64,000 nt of DNA from Chlorobaculum sp. MV4-Y (GCF_025244685.1 NZ_CP104202.1:1812471-1876470), one strand, 5' to 3'; numbered from the stretch's first letter, positions 16,303 through 27,979 are shown. Notes: a model not told the origin generated them from the letters alone. Numbers and translations: made by a program.

Positions 16303-18897
16303 ATGAAAAAGCAGCAGGCAAAAAAGGATTCTGGCATGAAAAGGCTCGCGCTTTCGGTGACTTTTCTTGCTTCGTCGCTGGCTCCACTGACAACCTATGG
16401 CGCTGATGGTGTTCTGAGAGGACGCGTCACGGACAAGGCAGACGGTGAAGGCGTCGTCGGTGCCGCGGTATCGATCGCCGGCACCAACATCGCAACCGCC
16501 ACGGACATTGACGGAAACTTTGTGCTCCGGAACGTTCCGGCATCGAAACAGCAGAAAGTCACCGTAACCAGCATCGGTTACGCCCCCACCACCCAGGTCA
16601 TCACCCTCGGCGACGGCCAGACCGCCACGCTGAACTTCACCCTCGGCCAAACCACCATCATGGCTTCTGAAGTGGTTGTTGGCGCCGCTCTTTACAAACA
16701 GGACAGACTCGATGTGCCGGTTACCGCTAACGTAGTCACCAAAGAGCAGATCAAGGAAAAACCAAACCCGACGCTCGATGAGGTCGTTCAAGATGTTCCC
16801 GGTGTTGTCGTGAGTCGCGCCGGCGGAACATCAACCTCGACACTGCAGATCCGTGGCTCAAACACATATAATGGTGGCGGTATCGGGACAAGGGTCAATG
16901 CGTTCTATGACGGTTTCCCGATTAACAATCCTGAAAGCGGCGAAATCGTCTGGCAGTCGGTCAACATGAACGCCGCCGACAAGGTCGAGGTGCTCAAGGG
17001 CGCAGCAGCCACGCTCTACGGCTCCGGCGCGATGGGCGGTGTGGTGAACGTCACGGGTCACATGCCCGAAACCATGGAGATCAAAGCGGGAAGCAGCATC
17101 GGATTTTACGACAAGACGCCGTCGAGTGATGAGAGCGAATATCGTAAAGGCTTCACACCGGTATTCTGGAATACCTACGCTGGATTCGGAAACAAGAGCG
17201 GCAAATGGACTTACGATTTTCTTTATTCGCACAGTGACGACGACGGCTACCGTCAGAACGCATGGAACTACATGAACGACGTCAAGTTCAAGGCACGGTA
17301 CGACATCGATTCAAGGCAATACATCCAACTCAGTTCGTTCTACAATGCGACAGTCGGCGGTTATGCCTATCAGTGGGCCTATAACAACAATGTCGCGTTT
17401 AATCCAATGACCACCCCTCCTTTCACCATTACACAATCGCCCATTCCCAACAGATCATATGATGTCTTTGTAACATTTTCCGGTGTCACATCTTTTGACC
17501 CTGATGGGCCTTTGAATCCTAGCCCGTCTATCACGCTCTATAACCCATTGTATGACGTATATCAAGATGATCTTATCAATCGCAAAAACGGATTGATTGG
17601 CCTGAACTATGTCAATATGCTCAGCGATAAACTCTCGCTTGATACGCGCCTGTATTACACGTATAACGCCACTCGTATTGAGTACAACCGGACAGATGCC
17701 GACCAGATTTATCCTACAGGAGGGGGTTATCTTACATCACTACTATATGGCGCACCTGTTTCCGCTTATGACAATCCGGCTCTCCCTAGCATCAAAATTC
17801 CCGGTCAGTTCAATGAAACAGATGACAACAGGTATGGCGCGGGGGTCAAACTTGACTGGCGCGCAAACGATGCCCATCGATTGCTTTTCGGTGTTGATGG
17901 CAACATCGTCGACACCCGGACAACACAGGTGGCTGTCGAGTATCCGGTAAAAGGAGAATTCCACGACATCCAGGAAAAGAACTTCGCTGCGTTCCTCCAG
18001 GACGAGTGGAAAATGACTGATAGGCTCACTGCCTTGATGTCTCTTCGTTATGACTGGAGCGGCATCAACAAGGATGAAGTCCAGTTGAAAGATCTCTCTT
18101 GGATCCCACTCAACAATAAAAGTGTTGATGCCTTGAGCCCCAGGGTGGCCCTCAACTACAGGGTGGCTGATGACATGGCTCTTCGCGCGTCATGGGGCCG
18201 TAGCTTCCGTGCACCGTCGTTATTTGAGCGTTTTGTTCATGAGGCAGGCTTCCTGACTGTTGAACCAAATCCAGACCTTGACAAGGAAACCATGACAGCA
18301 TGGGAGGCTGGTATTTTCAAGCAGTTCAGCGATAAAGTCTCATTTGACATCGCCGGGTTTATCAACAACTATGATAACCTTATCGAGTCGCGACCTACCG
18401 CTGTCCCATTAACCTACATGTATGGCAACATAACCAAAGCTCGCATCTGGGGTATTGAGACAAACCTGAACTACAGACCAAACACAGACTGGAACCTGAG
18501 CGTGGGCTATACCTACATGAATGCAAAAAACCGTTCGTTCGATGCATCAAAGGCCACCGCTACAGAACTGAACAACCCGGATCCGGAATGGCTGCCCTAT
18601 CGGCCTGAGCATACCGCATCGGCCAGCGTGACATGGAAAGCCACAAAAAAGCTGACACTGAACGTCAATGGGCGTTATGTTGGTAAGTACAAAGCTGTTA
18701 CCTTTTATACAAACCCCGAGGGCGAAAACTATCCCGGCGATTTCGTGGTGTTCAATGCTGGCCTGAAATATCAGTTCAACAAGAACATCAGCGCCACACT
18801 GGCCTGCAACAACATTAACAACACGCAGTACGAAGAGGCCGAGTGGTTCCGCGCGCCGAACCGCAGCTTCGTTGCTGGCATCGACCTGACGTACTGA
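16303..18897 (+). CDS. TonB-dependent outer-membrane receptor
   Basis: 864 residues. A signal peptide (MKRLALSVTFLASSLAPL, after a possible second ATG at 16336) is followed by a carboxypeptidase-regulatory-like domain (VLRGRVTDKADGEGVVGA..., ~40-120). Then come the plug domain (RLDVPVTANVVTKEQI; ~140-260) and a 22-strand barrel with many aromatic, alternating strands. It ends in the outer-membrane signature FVAGIDLTY. It would import a scarce substrate, such as a siderophore, cobalamin or metal chelate, using TonB energy. The ligand cannot be told. Its place just before bchS, in a pathway that needs Mg, Fe and B12, is suggestive only. Confidence 0.9.
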   Translation: MKKQQAKKDSGMKRLALSVTFLASSLAPLTTYGADGVLRGRVTDKADGEGVVGAAVSIAGTNIATATDIDGNFVLRNVPASKQQKVTVTSIGYAPTTQVITLGDGQTATLNFTLGQTTIMASEVVVGAALYKQDRLDVPVTANVVTKEQIKEKPNPTLDEVVQDVPGVVVSRAGGTSTSTLQIRGSNTYNGGGIGTRVNAFYDGFPINNPESGEIVWQSVNMNAADKVEVLKGAAATLYGSGAMGGVVNVTGHMPETMEIKAGSSIGFYDKTPSSDESEYRKGFTPVFWNTYAGFGNKSGKWTYDFLYSHSDDDGYRQNAWNYMNDVKFKARYDIDSRQYIQLSSFYNATVGGYAYQWAYNNNVAFNPMTTPPFTITQSPIPNRSYDVFVTFSGVTSFDPDGPLNPSPSITLYNPLYDVYQDDLINRKNGLIGLNYVNMLSDKLSLDTRLYYTYNATRIEYNRTDADQIYPTGGGYLTSLLYGAPVSAYDNPALPSIKIPGQFNETDDNRYGAGVKLDWRANDAHRLLFGVDGNIVDTRTTQVAVEYPVKGEFHDIQEKNFAAFLQDEWKMTDRLTALMSLRYDWSGINKDEVQLKDLSWIPLNNKSVDALSPRVALNYRVADDMALRASWGRSFRAPSLFERFVHEAGFLTVEPNPDLDKETMTAWEAGIFKQFSDKVSFDIAGFINNYDNLIESRPTAVPLTYMYGNITKARIWGIETNLNYRPNTDWNLSVGYTYMNAKNRSFDASKATATELNNPDPEWLPYRPEHTASASVTWKATKKLTLNVNGRYVGKYKAVTFYTNPEGENYPGDFVVFNAGLKYQFNKNISATLACNNINNTQYEEAEWFRAPNRSFVAGIDLTY

Positions 18898-19383
18898 TCG
18901 GTCATCTCATCGAAATGCCGTCAACCCCGGCACAAAAGCAGAAAGGCTGTCATTGTGGCAGCCTTTCTGTTTTTTCTTCTCGTAACCATTAACATCACCA
19001 GCAGATAAAGCCAATCTGAAAGAAACCCGACGGGCATCGATTTTCTTTATTTTTCGACCCGATCACATTTTTACCATTCCTGATTGCTCCAGAGCTTATC
19101 CCGGTTTTCACTGACTGCCGTACTCATCACAAACAACTGGCACCGGCAGCCCCTGCATCCTTAACCTTTTTCATTTAGCAACTATCCGGGAACGATCCGA
19201 AACTGTTTACCATTATCAGGGTGAATGTTGGATCAACTGGTGAATAATATGGCACAAGCCTGCTGTTTCGCCTGTCGAGCCCGGCAAAAAGCCCCGGACG
19301 TGTTTTTAGCCTGTTATATCAAAGCGGGATTTATTACATTACGTGGCCTGAAATACCTCAATCAAAGCACATCTCAGTTATCT
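18898..19383. other. Intergenic region before bchS
   Basis: 486 bases. The first part holds the receptor terminator. The remainder includes an in-frame upstream extension of bchS (from 19225) that I do not regard as coding, because the conserved N-terminus starts at 19384. No riboswitch or RNA gene is recognised. Confidence 0.5.
18939..18977 (+). terminator. Terminator after the TonB-dependent receptor
   Basis: A perfect 11-bp stem, CAGAAAGGCTG with CAGCCTTTCTG, around a 9-base loop, followed by TTTTTTCTTCT. Confidence 0.9.
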
Positions 19384-22300
19384 ATGGGCGACAAAATCCG
19401 AATTGCCGCGGTTGTCGGAATGGAACAATGCAACCAGCGCGTATGGCGGGAAGTGAAAGAGTTGGTTGGCCAGCACGCCGAGCTGACCCAGTGGACCGAT
19501 CAGGATCTCGAACACCAGAACCCGGAGGCAGGCAAGGCGATCCGCGAAGCCGACTGCATCTTCACCACCCTGATACAGTTCAAGAATCAGGCAGACTGGC
19601 TTCAGGAGCAGATCAACGACTCGAAGGTCAAGACGATCTTCGCCTACGAGTCGATGCCCGAAGTAATGCATATGACCAAGGTCGGAAATTACGTTGTTTC
19701 CGAAGACGGCAGCGGAATGCCCGACATCGTCAAAAAGGTCGCCAAAATGCTCGTCAAAGGCCGCGATGAAGACGCCCTCTACGGCTATATGAAGCTTCTG
19801 AAGATCATGCGCACCATGCTGCCGCTGATTCCGAAGAAGGCCAAGGACTTCAAGAACTGGATGCAGGTTTACACCTACTGGATGCATCCGACCGCTGAAA
19901 ACCTGGCATCGATGTTCAATTACATCATGGCAGAATACTTCGATGTGAACGTAAAAGCTGAAAAAGTTCAGGAGGTTCCGACGATGGGATTCTACCATCC
20001 CGATGCGCCGGAGTACATGAAAGACCTGAACCACTACGAAAAGTGGCTGCATAAAAAGAATCGCGACGCCAAGTCCCGCAACAATATCGCGATGCTCTTC
20101 TTCCGCAAACACCTCTTGCAGGAGAAGGAGTACATCGACAACACCATCCGCGCCATCGAAGCCAAGGACCTCAACCCCCTGCCGGTGTTCGTGATGGGCG
20201 TCGAGGGCCACGTCGCTGCCCGCGAGTGGTTCACCCACACCAAGATTGACATGCTCATCAACATGATGGGCTTCGGCTTTGTCGGCGGACCTGCCGGCGC
20301 AACCACGCCGGGCGCTTCTGCTGCCGCGCGCGAGGAGATTCTCGGCAAGCTCAACGCGCCGTACGTCGTCTCCCAGCCGCTCTTCATCCAAGACATCAAC
20401 TCGTGGAAAACGCAGGGTGTCGTGCCGTTGCAGTCGGCCATGACCTATGCCCTTCCGGAGATGGACGGCGCGGTCTGCCCCGTTGTGCTTGGCGCGATCA
20501 AGGATGGCCGCCTGCACACCGTGCCCGACCGCCTCGAACGCCTCGCCACGCTCGCCAAGAAATTCTCCGAGTTGCGCCACACCGCGAACCGCGACAAGAA
20601 GGTGGCGTTCGTGGTCTACGACTATCCACCCGGCATGGGTCGTAAAGCCAGCGCCGCGCTGCTTGACGTGCCGAAGAGCATCTACAAGATGTTGCAGCGC
20701 CTCCAGAGCGAGGGCTACAATGTCGGCGAACTGCCTGAGTCCCCGGAAGCGCTGCTCGCCATGCTCGACAAAGCGACCGATTACGAAATTCAGGCGCACG
20801 AACCGGATTGCTTCGCCATCGACCGTGCGACCTTCAACGCCATCACCACCGACCGCGAGCGCGAACGCATCGAGGCCCGTTGGGGCGGCTTCCCCGGCGA
20901 GATTGCCCCGGTCGGCGTTGACAAGATGTTCCTCGGCGGCCTCACGCTCGGCAACGTCTTTATCGGCGTCCAGCCGCGCCTTGGCATCCAGGGCGACCCG
21001 ATGCGCCTGCTCTTCGACAAGGAGAACACGCCGCACCACCAGTACATCGCCTTCTACCGCTGGATCAGCCGCGAATTCGGCGCGCACGCCCTCGTGCATG
21101 TCGGAATGCACGGCACAGTCGAGTGGATGCCCGGCCTTCAGCTCGGCGTCACCGGTGACTGCTGGCCAGACGCGTTGCTCGGCGAAGTGCCGCACTTCTA
21201 CATCTACCCGGTCAACAACCCGAGCGAGGCAAACATCGCCAAGCGCCGCGGCTACGCGACCATGATTTCGCACAACATTCCCCCGCTCTCCCGCGCCGGT
21301 CTCTACAAAGAGCTGCCGACCTTCAAGGATATGCTCAACGACTACCGCGAGCGCGGCCTCGAAAAAATCGTCGATGTCGAAACCGAGATGGCCATCCTCG
21401 AAAAGGCCGAAAACCTCAACCTGACCGACGACTGCCCGAGACTCGAAGGCGAACCGTTCAGCGACTACATCAGCCGCCTGTACATCTATCTGCTCGAACT
21501 CGAAACCAAGCTCATCTCGAACGCGCTGCACGTGTTCGGCGAAACTCCGGAGATGGCCACCCAGGTCACCACGATCTCCGAGTACCTGAAGGTTCGCGGC
21601 AACGAACGCTCGCTGCCATCGGTCATCATGCAGGCAATTGGCGAAAGCGAAACCTGGGGCGACTATGCCACACTGGCCACCAAAGCCCGCAAAGGCGATC
21701 CGAAAGCACTCAAGGTAAGAGAGAAGGTTGACGACATCACCAGAGAGTTCATTGAGCAGACCATCTTCGGCAATTCGAATGCCGCAAACGTCTTCAGCGT
21801 GCTCACAGGCGGCGCGAAGGCCAACGAAGAGATGGCCGCCGCCATCAACTCCGCCCTTCAGGAAGGTGCTGCTCTCAAGCAAGGGCTTCAAGATAACAGC
21901 CACGAAATGCAGAGCCTGGTGCGCGCCCTGAACGGCGAGTACCTGCCTTCAGGCCCCGGCGGCGACCTGGTGCGCGACGGTGCGTCCGTCTTGCCGACCG
22001 GCCGCAACATCCACGCCATCGACCCATGGAGAATCCCGTCGGAGCTGGCCTTCAAGCGCGGCAAGCAGATCGCCGACACGATCATCCAGAAGCATCGCGA
22101 CGAGAACAACGGCGAGTATCCCGAAACCATCGCGCAGGTGCTCTGGGGTTTAGACACCATCAAGAGCAAGGGCGAAGCCGTGGCGGTCATCATCTCGCTC
22201 ATGGGCGCGGAACCGGCCTATGACGCGCAGAACAAGATCAGCCACTACCGCCTCATTCCGCTCGAAAAGCTCGGACGCCCGAGAATCGACGTCCTGATCC

Positions 22301-23187
22301 AGATCAGCTCGATCTTCCGCGACACCTTCGGCGTGCTGGTCGATCACCTCGACAGGCTGGTCAAGGACGCCGCCAAGGCGATCGAACCCGCCGAGATGAA
22401 CCACATCAAGAAGCATGTCGATGAGGCCCTCGCCCAAGGCAAGGACTTTGAAAGCGCCACCTCGCGCCTCTTCACCCAGGCTCCCGGCACCTACGGATCG
22501 CAGATCGACGAGCTGGTCGAGGACTCCGCTTGGGAGTCCGAGGAGGATCTCGACAACATGTTCGTCAAGCGCACCGGCTTTGCCTACGGCGGCAACCGCT
22601 ACGGCGACGAACAGTCAGACATTCTCAAGAATCTGCTCGGCACCGTCGATCGCGTCGTGCAGCAGGTGGACTCGGCGGAGTACGGCATTTCCGACATTGA
22701 CCGCTACTTCTCCTCATCGGGCGCGCTTCAGCTTTCGGCTCGCCGCCGCAACCCGAAAGGCGACAACGTCAAGCTGAACTATGTCGAGACCTACACGGCC
22801 GACATCAAGGTTGATGACGCTGAAAAAGCGCTCAAAGTGGAGTTCCGCACCAAGCTGCTCAACCCGAAATGGTTCGAGGGCATGCTGGCGCAGGGCCACA
22901 GCGGCGCGACCGAAATCAGCAACCGCTTCACCTACATGCTCGGCTGGGACGCCGTCACCAAGGGCGTTGACGACTGGGTGTACAAGGAGGCCGCCGAAAC
23001 CTACGCCTTCGATCCGGCCATGCGCGACAAGCTGATGAAGCTCAACCCGAAAGCCTTCAAGAACATCGTCGGCAGAATGCTCGAAGCGAGCGGCCGCGGC
23101 ATGTGGTCAGCCGATCCCGACACCATCGAGAAGCTTCAGGAGATCTACTCCGATCTGGAAGACCGTCTCGAAGGCATTGAGGTTTGA
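19384..23187 (+). CDS. bchS: Magnesium-chelatase H-type subunit, BchS-like
   Basis: 1267 residues from the ATG at 19384 (MGDKIRIAAVVGMEQ). The frame is open further upstream, but that stretch looks non-coding. It has the H-subunit/CobN core: HVGMHGTVEWMPGLQ, CWPDALLGEVPHFYIYPVNN, NPSEANIAKRRGYATM. The N-terminal third departs from canonical BchH (ADCIFTTLIQF in place of the FGSMLF segment). H subunits bind protoporphyrin and, with BchI/BchD, insert Mg. Green sulfur bacteria carry three (BchH, BchS, BchT). Placement one gene before the canonical bchH fits bchS as I recall it from C. tepidum. CobN is the main alternative. It is closed by its own terminator. Confidence 0.8.
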   Translation: MGDKIRIAAVVGMEQCNQRVWREVKELVGQHAELTQWTDQDLEHQNPEAGKAIREADCIFTTLIQFKNQADWLQEQINDSKVKTIFAYESMPEVMHMTKVGNYVVSEDGSGMPDIVKKVAKMLVKGRDEDALYGYMKLLKIMRTMLPLIPKKAKDFKNWMQVYTYWMHPTAENLASMFNYIMAEYFDVNVKAEKVQEVPTMGFYHPDAPEYMKDLNHYEKWLHKKNRDAKSRNNIAMLFFRKHLLQEKEYIDNTIRAIEAKDLNPLPVFVMGVEGHVAAREWFTHTKIDMLINMMGFGFVGGPAGATTPGASAAAREEILGKLNAPYVVSQPLFIQDINSWKTQGVVPLQSAMTYALPEMDGAVCPVVLGAIKDGRLHTVPDRLERLATLAKKFSELRHTANRDKKVAFVVYDYPPGMGRKASAALLDVPKSIYKMLQRLQSEGYNVGELPESPEALLAMLDKATDYEIQAHEPDCFAIDRATFNAITTDRERERIEARWGGFPGEIAPVGVDKMFLGGLTLGNVFIGVQPRLGIQGDPMRLLFDKENTPHHQYIAFYRWISREFGAHALVHVGMHGTVEWMPGLQLGVTGDCWPDALLGEVPHFYIYPVNNPSEANIAKRRGYATMISHNIPPLSRAGLYKELPTFKDMLNDYRERGLEKIVDVETEMAILEKAENLNLTDDCPRLEGEPFSDYISRLYIYLLELETKLISNALHVFGETPEMATQVTTISEYLKVRGNERSLPSVIMQAIGESETWGDYATLATKARKGDPKALKVREKVDDITREFIEQTIFGNSNAANVFSVLTGGAKANEEMAAAINSALQEGAALKQGLQDNSHEMQSLVRALNGEYLPSGPGGDLVRDGASVLPTGRNIHAIDPWRIPSELAFKRGKQIADTIIQKHRDENNGEYPETIAQVLWGLDTIKSKGEAVAVIISLMGAEPAYDAQNKISHYRLIPLEKLGRPRIDVLIQISSIFRDTFGVLVDHLDRLVKDAAKAIEPAEMNHIKKHVDEALAQGKDFESATSRLFTQAPGTYGSQIDELVEDSAWESEEDLDNMFVKRTGFAYGGNRYGDEQSDILKNLLGTVDRVVQQVDSAEYGISDIDRYFSSSGALQLSARRRNPKGDNVKLNYVETYTADIKVDDAEKALKVEFRTKLLNPKWFEGMLAQGHSGATEISNRFTYMLGWDAVTKGVDDWVYKEAAETYAFDPAMRDKLMKLNPKAFKNIVGRMLEASGRGMWSADPDTIEKLQEIYSDLEDRLEGIEV

Positions 23188-23209
23188 CGTATCTGAACAT
23201 CGATTAAAA

Positions 23210-23244
23210 AAGAAGGGCGCTAAAACAGTAGCCCTTCTTTTTTT
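23210..23244 (+). terminator. Terminator after bchS
   Basis: AGAAGGGC (23211-23218) pairs with GCCCTTCT (23231-23238) and is followed directly by six to seven T. Confidence 0.88.
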
Positions 23245-24100
23245 GCCCTCACCTTGTCGAATAAAATATATTACGTCTGGGACACAGCGAAAAGGCGAGA
23301 AACACCCGATTGACAGGTGCAGGCGCCTTCACTTTCAAGACTTTGTTTCATATATTAATAGTGCTTAAAAGCATATCATCCTTCTGTAATCAGTCGGCAT
23401 TCCGAACGAAAGACTGCACTCACCGGTATGGCGTAGCAGCAACAAACTATTGCGCAGACCAGGTCAGTAGCGCGCTCATAGAATCAGTATATGCATACCC
23501 GAAAACATAGCGTCGGTAGCAGTATTCTCCGCGCTCTTGAGATAGCGCTGTTTTTTGCAATCTCGGTGCTCGGATACAGCCTGCTGCTCAAAGCATCCTC
23601 ATTCAACGCCAAATCGAAAAACCGTGACCGCGAATCGATCGTTGTCCAGAACGCTGTCGATCTGAACGGACGGCACCGCGAACTAAAGGTACTCTCCGGC
23701 ACACTGCTCTTGCCGCACGATACAAAAGTCGCTCTGCCGAACAGAAGCGCCTTTGCCGGCCAGGCTGTTGCTGCCATCCATCCATTGCCGCATCTCATCC
23801 TTGCTGTCAAAGAACTTACGCTCCGCTATCGCAACGGCAACAACAGAATATCCCGCCCCTACAACCTTCTCGAACAGAATCCTGTCCTGCTGAATTAGCC
23901 CCGGAACACGGTGCAGCACCAACGCTTTGCCAAATGGCAGTCGCAGCTGCTGCATTCATCAGCGTGTGGTGCGACATCAGCCATATTTTGGTGTCAGTCT
24001 TATGCCGCTTGTCAAACTACATCTTGATTGATACGCCATATGACCGAAAAATGGTTTTTCGGGAAAGTTCTTATGAATGCAGGGTAACGGGATCTGATTT
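23245..24100. other. Gap between bchS and bchH with an uncertain small ORF
   Basis: About 860 bases with lower GC than the flanks. A plus-strand frame at 23491-23898 (135 codons) starts with a membrane-helix-like segment (LEIALFFAISVLGYSLLL). An opposite frame at 23683-23955 (90 codons) also looks protein-like in part (VVAVAIAERKFF). Neither has a ribosome site and I recognise neither. One may be a real small gene, or this may be a decayed gene. Confidence 0.4.
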
Positions 24101-27100
24101 ATGCGATTTCTGTTCATCACCATGGAGCCGACCAACAACAGCGTGCTCAAGTCGGCGGCAGCCGAGCTGAACCGCGAGTTTGGTCTCGATCTCGATGTTT
24201 CCATCTTCAACCTCGGCCTGAACCATGGCCGCCATACCTGGGAGAAGCTCGAACGGGAAATTCCCGGAGCTGATTTCATCTTCGGCTCAATGCTCTTCAG
24301 CGAGGAGATTGTCCGCCCGCTTGAAGAGCTGCTCGCAACCGCCGCCTGCCCGGTCTGCATGATTACGAGCAATCCGGCGCTCATCAACCAGACGAGAGTC
24401 GGCAAGTTCTCGCTCCAGAAAAACGCTGAGGAGGAGAAGCAGCAAAGCATCTTCAAGCAGCTCGCCTCGAAGCTCAAACCGGCGAACAGCAGCTCCGAAA
24501 GCCAGCGGCAGCTCTCGCTGGTGCGCAACGTCGGCAAGCTGATGAAGCACATCCCCGGCAAGGCGCGCGACATCCACACCTTCATCTCGGCACACCAGTT
24601 CTGGCTCAACGGATCGAAGGAGAACATGCGGCGATTCCTCTGCCTGCTCATCGACCGGTACATTCCGGGCTACAAGGGCAAGCTTCCGCAGAACGACCCG
24701 ATCTTCTATCCCGACACCGCTCTGTACCATCCCGATGCGGGCAAGCCTTTTTCTACGACCTTTGAACTCAGGGAGTGGCAGGAGAAGCACCAGCCTGCAA
24801 AAGGTGCGGGCCGGGTGGCAATTCTGGTCATGCGCGCCACGCTGCTCTCCGAGAACATGCAACACATCATCAACCTGCTCCGCGAGCTCGAATCGCGTGA
24901 CGTGCAGTGCTGCATCGCCTACAGCGGCGGTCTCGATTTCCGCCCGGCACTCGAAGGCTTTTTCGATCCCGCCAGCAGCGAATCAATGTCCATCGATCTT
25001 ATTATCAACGCCACAGGATTCTCGCTCGTGGGCGGCCCGGCCGAGACCCGGTCGGCGGAGGCGGTCGGCATTCTGAAAAAGATCGGCGTGCCCTGCCTCA
25101 ACCTGATTCCGCTCGCCTTCCAGCCAATCAGCCAGTGGAAAGAGAACAACCTCGGCCTCACGCCGTTGCAGACCGCGTTGTGCGTGGCCGTACCGGAGCT
25201 CGACGGTGCCATCGAACCGCACGTCTTCGCGGGACTCGAAGAAGGAAGCGACCGCACCCTGCCGCTCAAATCCGAGACCCGCGCCCTGGCTGACCGGATC
25301 ACACGGCTGATAAGGCTGCGCAAAAAGTCGAATACGGAGAAAAAGCTTGCCATCGTACTCTTCAACTTCCCGCCAAACCTCGGCAACGCAGGCACGGCTG
25401 CCTTCCTCGATGTGTTCGAGAGCTTGCTGCAGTTGATGCACAAGCTGAAAAACGAAGGATACGACATCGACCTCCCGGCGTCGATCGATGATCTGCGCAA
25501 CAAGCTGCTCGAAGGCAACCGGCTGGTCTTCGGCACGGACGGCAACGTGGCGGCGCACTACCCGGTCGAAGAGTACCGGAAGGCGTTTCCGGCCTACGAG
25601 CGGATCGAGCCGTTCTGGGGCGACGCGCCGGGCGAGCTGCTCAACGACGGCAGCCGCTTCCACATTCTCGGCGCGATGTTCGGTAATCTCTTCGTCGGCC
25701 AGCAGCCCTCGTTCGGCTACGAGCGCGACCCGATGCGCCTGCTCATGGCCAAGGACGCCGCGCCGAACCATGCCTTCGCGGCATTCTACACCTGGCTCGA
25801 CCGCGAGTTCGGCGCGGACGCGCTCTTGCACTTCGGCACACACGGAGCGCTGGAGTTCATGTCGGGCAAGCAGGTCGGCCTGTCGCAGGAGTGCTGGCCG
25901 AAGCGGCTGATCGGTGGACTGCCGCACTTCTACTGTTACTGCGTCAACAACCCGAGCGAAGCAGCGATAGCCAAGCGCCGAGGCTTCGCGACGCTCGTCA
26001 GCTACATGGCTCCACCGCTCGAACACGCCGGGCTCTACAAAGGGATGCGCCAGCTCCGTGAGCTGGTCGGCGCTTGGCGCAGCCGTCCTACCGCCGAAGC
26101 ACTGGAACAGATTCGCGAGATGGCCAGAACACTTGACCTCGACTGCCCGTCTGAAACGATAAGCGACGAGGAGTACGTCACCTGGCTCAACAACGAGCTT
26201 TACCTCATCGAGGAGCGCATGATTCCACTCGGCCTGCACGTGCTTGGCCAGGCGCCATCAGCCGAAAGCCTCGTGGACAACCTTGCACTGCTGGTCAGCC
26301 ACTCCCGCCCTGAACTCGATAACCGCTCGCTGCCAGAGCTGGTCTGCGCCGGTCTGCGCCTTGACTACGACAGACTGATCGAGCACCACGAGGAGGAGAT
26401 GCAGCTACGCGAATCGTGGCAGAAGGTCACCTCGGTCTGCCACGAAGCGGTCAAGCGTTTCGTCGGCAAACTTCCGGAGACGCTTCCCGGAGGCGTCAGC
26501 ACCGCCGCCTTCCTCGAAGGAACGCTCCCCGTCCGCATGAACGAGGCAAACACGTGGCTCCAGAAATCGGCGGCCATCAAACCCCGGCAGCTCGACAAGC
26601 TCTGGCACTTCCTGAACGGCATTCTTGCCGCCATGCTCGAAAACCGCGAGATCGAAGCAGTCACGCAGGCGCTTGCCGGAGCCTACATCCCGCCATCGCC
26701 GGGCAACGACCTGGTGCGCAACCCGGCCATCGTGCCAACGGGACGCAACATCCACAGCCTCGATCCCTACAGCATTCCGACGCCCTTCGCAACAAAGGCT
26801 GGCCAGCGTTCAGCCGAAGAGCTGGTGGAGCAATATCGACGCGAAACCGGCGAGCTTCCGGAGTCGATTGCGCTCATCCTCTGGGGCACCGACAACCTGA
26901 AGAGCGACGGCGAAGGCGTGGCACAGGCGCTTGCGCTCGTCGGCGCGAGGACCAAAACCGACGAACTCGGCAAGATCGGGGACGTGGAGCTGATCCCGCT
27001 CGAAAAGCTCGGACGGCCACGCATCGACATCGTCGTGACGGTCAGCGGCATTTTCCGCGACCTGCTCTCCCACCAGGTGCGCCTGCTCGACCGCGCCGTG

Positions 27101-27937
27101 CGTCTGGCGGCAGCGGCGGAAGAGCCGGAGTCGATGAACTTCGTCCGCAAGCACGTGCTCCAGCAGGCTGCTGAACTCGGGATCTCCACGGACGAAGCGG
27201 CAGGCAGAATCTACTCCAACGCCCCCGGCAGCTATGGCTCGAACGTCAATCACCTCGTCGAAAGCAGCACCTGGGAGGAGGATGTGCAGCTCGCCGACGC
27301 CTTCGTCAACCGCAAGAGCTTCGCGTTCTCGCCGGAGGGCGACTGGCAGGAAAGTCCTGAAATCCTCCGATCCGCCCTGAAAAATGTTACATTGACCTTT
27401 CAAAATATCGACAGTTTCGAGATCGGATTGTCTGATATTGACCACTATTATGAGTATCTTGGCGGCGTCTCGAAATCGGTCGAACTGCTCGGCGGCGCGA
27501 AGCCGAAGGTCATGGTCGGCGACAACGACGGATTCGGCAAGGGCCAGAAAATCCGCTCGCTGGAGAGCATGGTCGCCCTCGAAGCCCGCACCAAGCTCCT
27601 GAACCCGAAGTGGTACGAGGCCATGATCAAACATGGCTACGAAGGGGTGCGAGAGATCGAGGCGCACCTGACCAACACCTACGGGTGGAGCGCGACAGCC
27701 TCGGCGGTCAAAAACTGGACCTACCAGCAGTTCACGGAGACCTTCCTGCTGGACCGCGAAATGCTGGAGCACATTTCGGCACTCAACCCCAACGCCACCA
27801 TGTCGATGACCCGACGGCTGCTCGAAGCCAGTTCGAGAGGCTTCTGGGAGGCCGACGAAGGCACAATCGAACAGTTGCAGGAGCTGTACGAAGAACTTGA
27901 AACAAAAATCGAAGGCGCTCACAACCCGGAGGTTTGA
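24101..27937 (+). CDS. bchH: Magnesium-protoporphyrin chelatase subunit H
   Basis: 1278 residues. It starts [17 protein letters not shown] and has [20 protein letters not shown], the BchH/ChlH N-terminal pattern that the BchS-like copy lacks. The core [19 protein letters not shown] (about residue 580) and the [17 protein letters not shown] and [12 protein letters not shown] segments are all present. H is the porphyrin-binding subunit that works with BchI and BchD in the ATP-driven insertion of Mg into protoporphyrin IX. It stands 42 bases before bchM, the next enzyme, so the two are almost surely co-transcribed. The start was chosen for the conserved opening. Confidence 0.9.
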   Translation: MRFLFITMEPTNNSVLKSAAAELNREFGLDLDVSIFNLGLNHGRHTWEKLEREIPGADFIFGSMLFSEEIVRPLEELLATAACPVCMITSNPALINQTRVGKFSLQKNAEEEKQQSIFKQLASKLKPANSSSESQRQLSLVRNVGKLMKHIPGKARDIHTFISAHQFWLNGSKENMRRFLCLLIDRYIPGYKGKLPQNDPIFYPDTALYHPDAGKPFSTTFELREWQEKHQPAKGAGRVAILVMRATLLSENMQHIINLLRELESRDVQCCIAYSGGLDFRPALEGFFDPASSESMSIDLIINATGFSLVGGPAETRSAEAVGILKKIGVPCLNLIPLAFQPISQWKENNLGLTPLQTALCVAVPELDGAIEPHVFAGLEEGSDRTLPLKSETRALADRITRLIRLRKKSNTEKKLAIVLFNFPPNLGNAGTAAFLDVFESLLQLMHKLKNEGYDIDLPASIDDLRNKLLEGNRLVFGTDGNVAAHYPVEEYRKAFPAYERIEPFWGDAPGELLNDGSRFHILGAMFGNLFVGQQPSFGYERDPMRLLMAKDAAPNHAFAAFYTWLDREFGADALLHFGTHGALEFMSGKQVGLSQECWPKRLIGGLPHFYCYCVNNPSEAAIAKRRGFATLVSYMAPPLEHAGLYKGMRQLRELVGAWRSRPTAEALEQIREMARTLDLDCPSETISDEEYVTWLNNELYLIEERMIPLGLHVLGQAPSAESLVDNLALLVSHSRPELDNRSLPELVCAGLRLDYDRLIEHHEEEMQLRESWQKVTSVCHEAVKRFVGKLPETLPGGVSTAAFLEGTLPVRMNEANTWLQKSAAIKPRQLDKLWHFLNGILAAMLENREIEAVTQALAGAYIPPSPGNDLVRNPAIVPTGRNIHSLDPYSIPTPFATKAGQRSAEELVEQYRRETGELPESIALILWGTDNLKSDGEGVAQALALVGARTKTDELGKIGDVELIPLEKLGRPRIDIVVTVSGIFRDLLSHQVRLLDRAVRLAAAAEEPESMNFVRKHVLQQAAELGISTDEAAGRIYSNAPGSYGSNVNHLVESSTWEEDVQLADAFVNRKSFAFSPEGDWQESPEILRSALKNVTLTFQNIDSFEIGLSDIDHYYEYLGGVSKSVELLGGAKPKVMVGDNDGFGKGQKIRSLESMVALEARTKLLNPKWYEAMIKHGYEGVREIEAHLTNTYGWSATASAVKNWTYQQFTETFLLDREMLEHISALNPNATMSMTRRLLEASSRGFWEADEGTIEQLQELYEELETKIEGAHNPEV

Positions 27938-27979
27938 CCGGGCGCGAGCAACAACCAACATCAACCACGAAACAGCACC

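Noticed and set aside
19225-19383. Upstream extension of the bchS frame by 53 codons
   Set aside because: The conserved H-subunit start is at 19384; the extension is Cys-rich, unlike any family member, and lies in the expected leader.
19378-21903. 841-codon open frame antisense to bchS
   Set aside because: It mirrors the codon bias of a GC-rich real gene on the other strand. The composition is His/Val/Leu/Asp-heavy with no recognisable domain, and bchS is unmistakable.
19384-23187. CobN (cobaltochelatase) for the first H-type subunit
   Set aside because: Not excluded fully, but it is next to bchH-bchM-bchE, no cob genes are close, and green sulfur bacteria are known to have BchS here.
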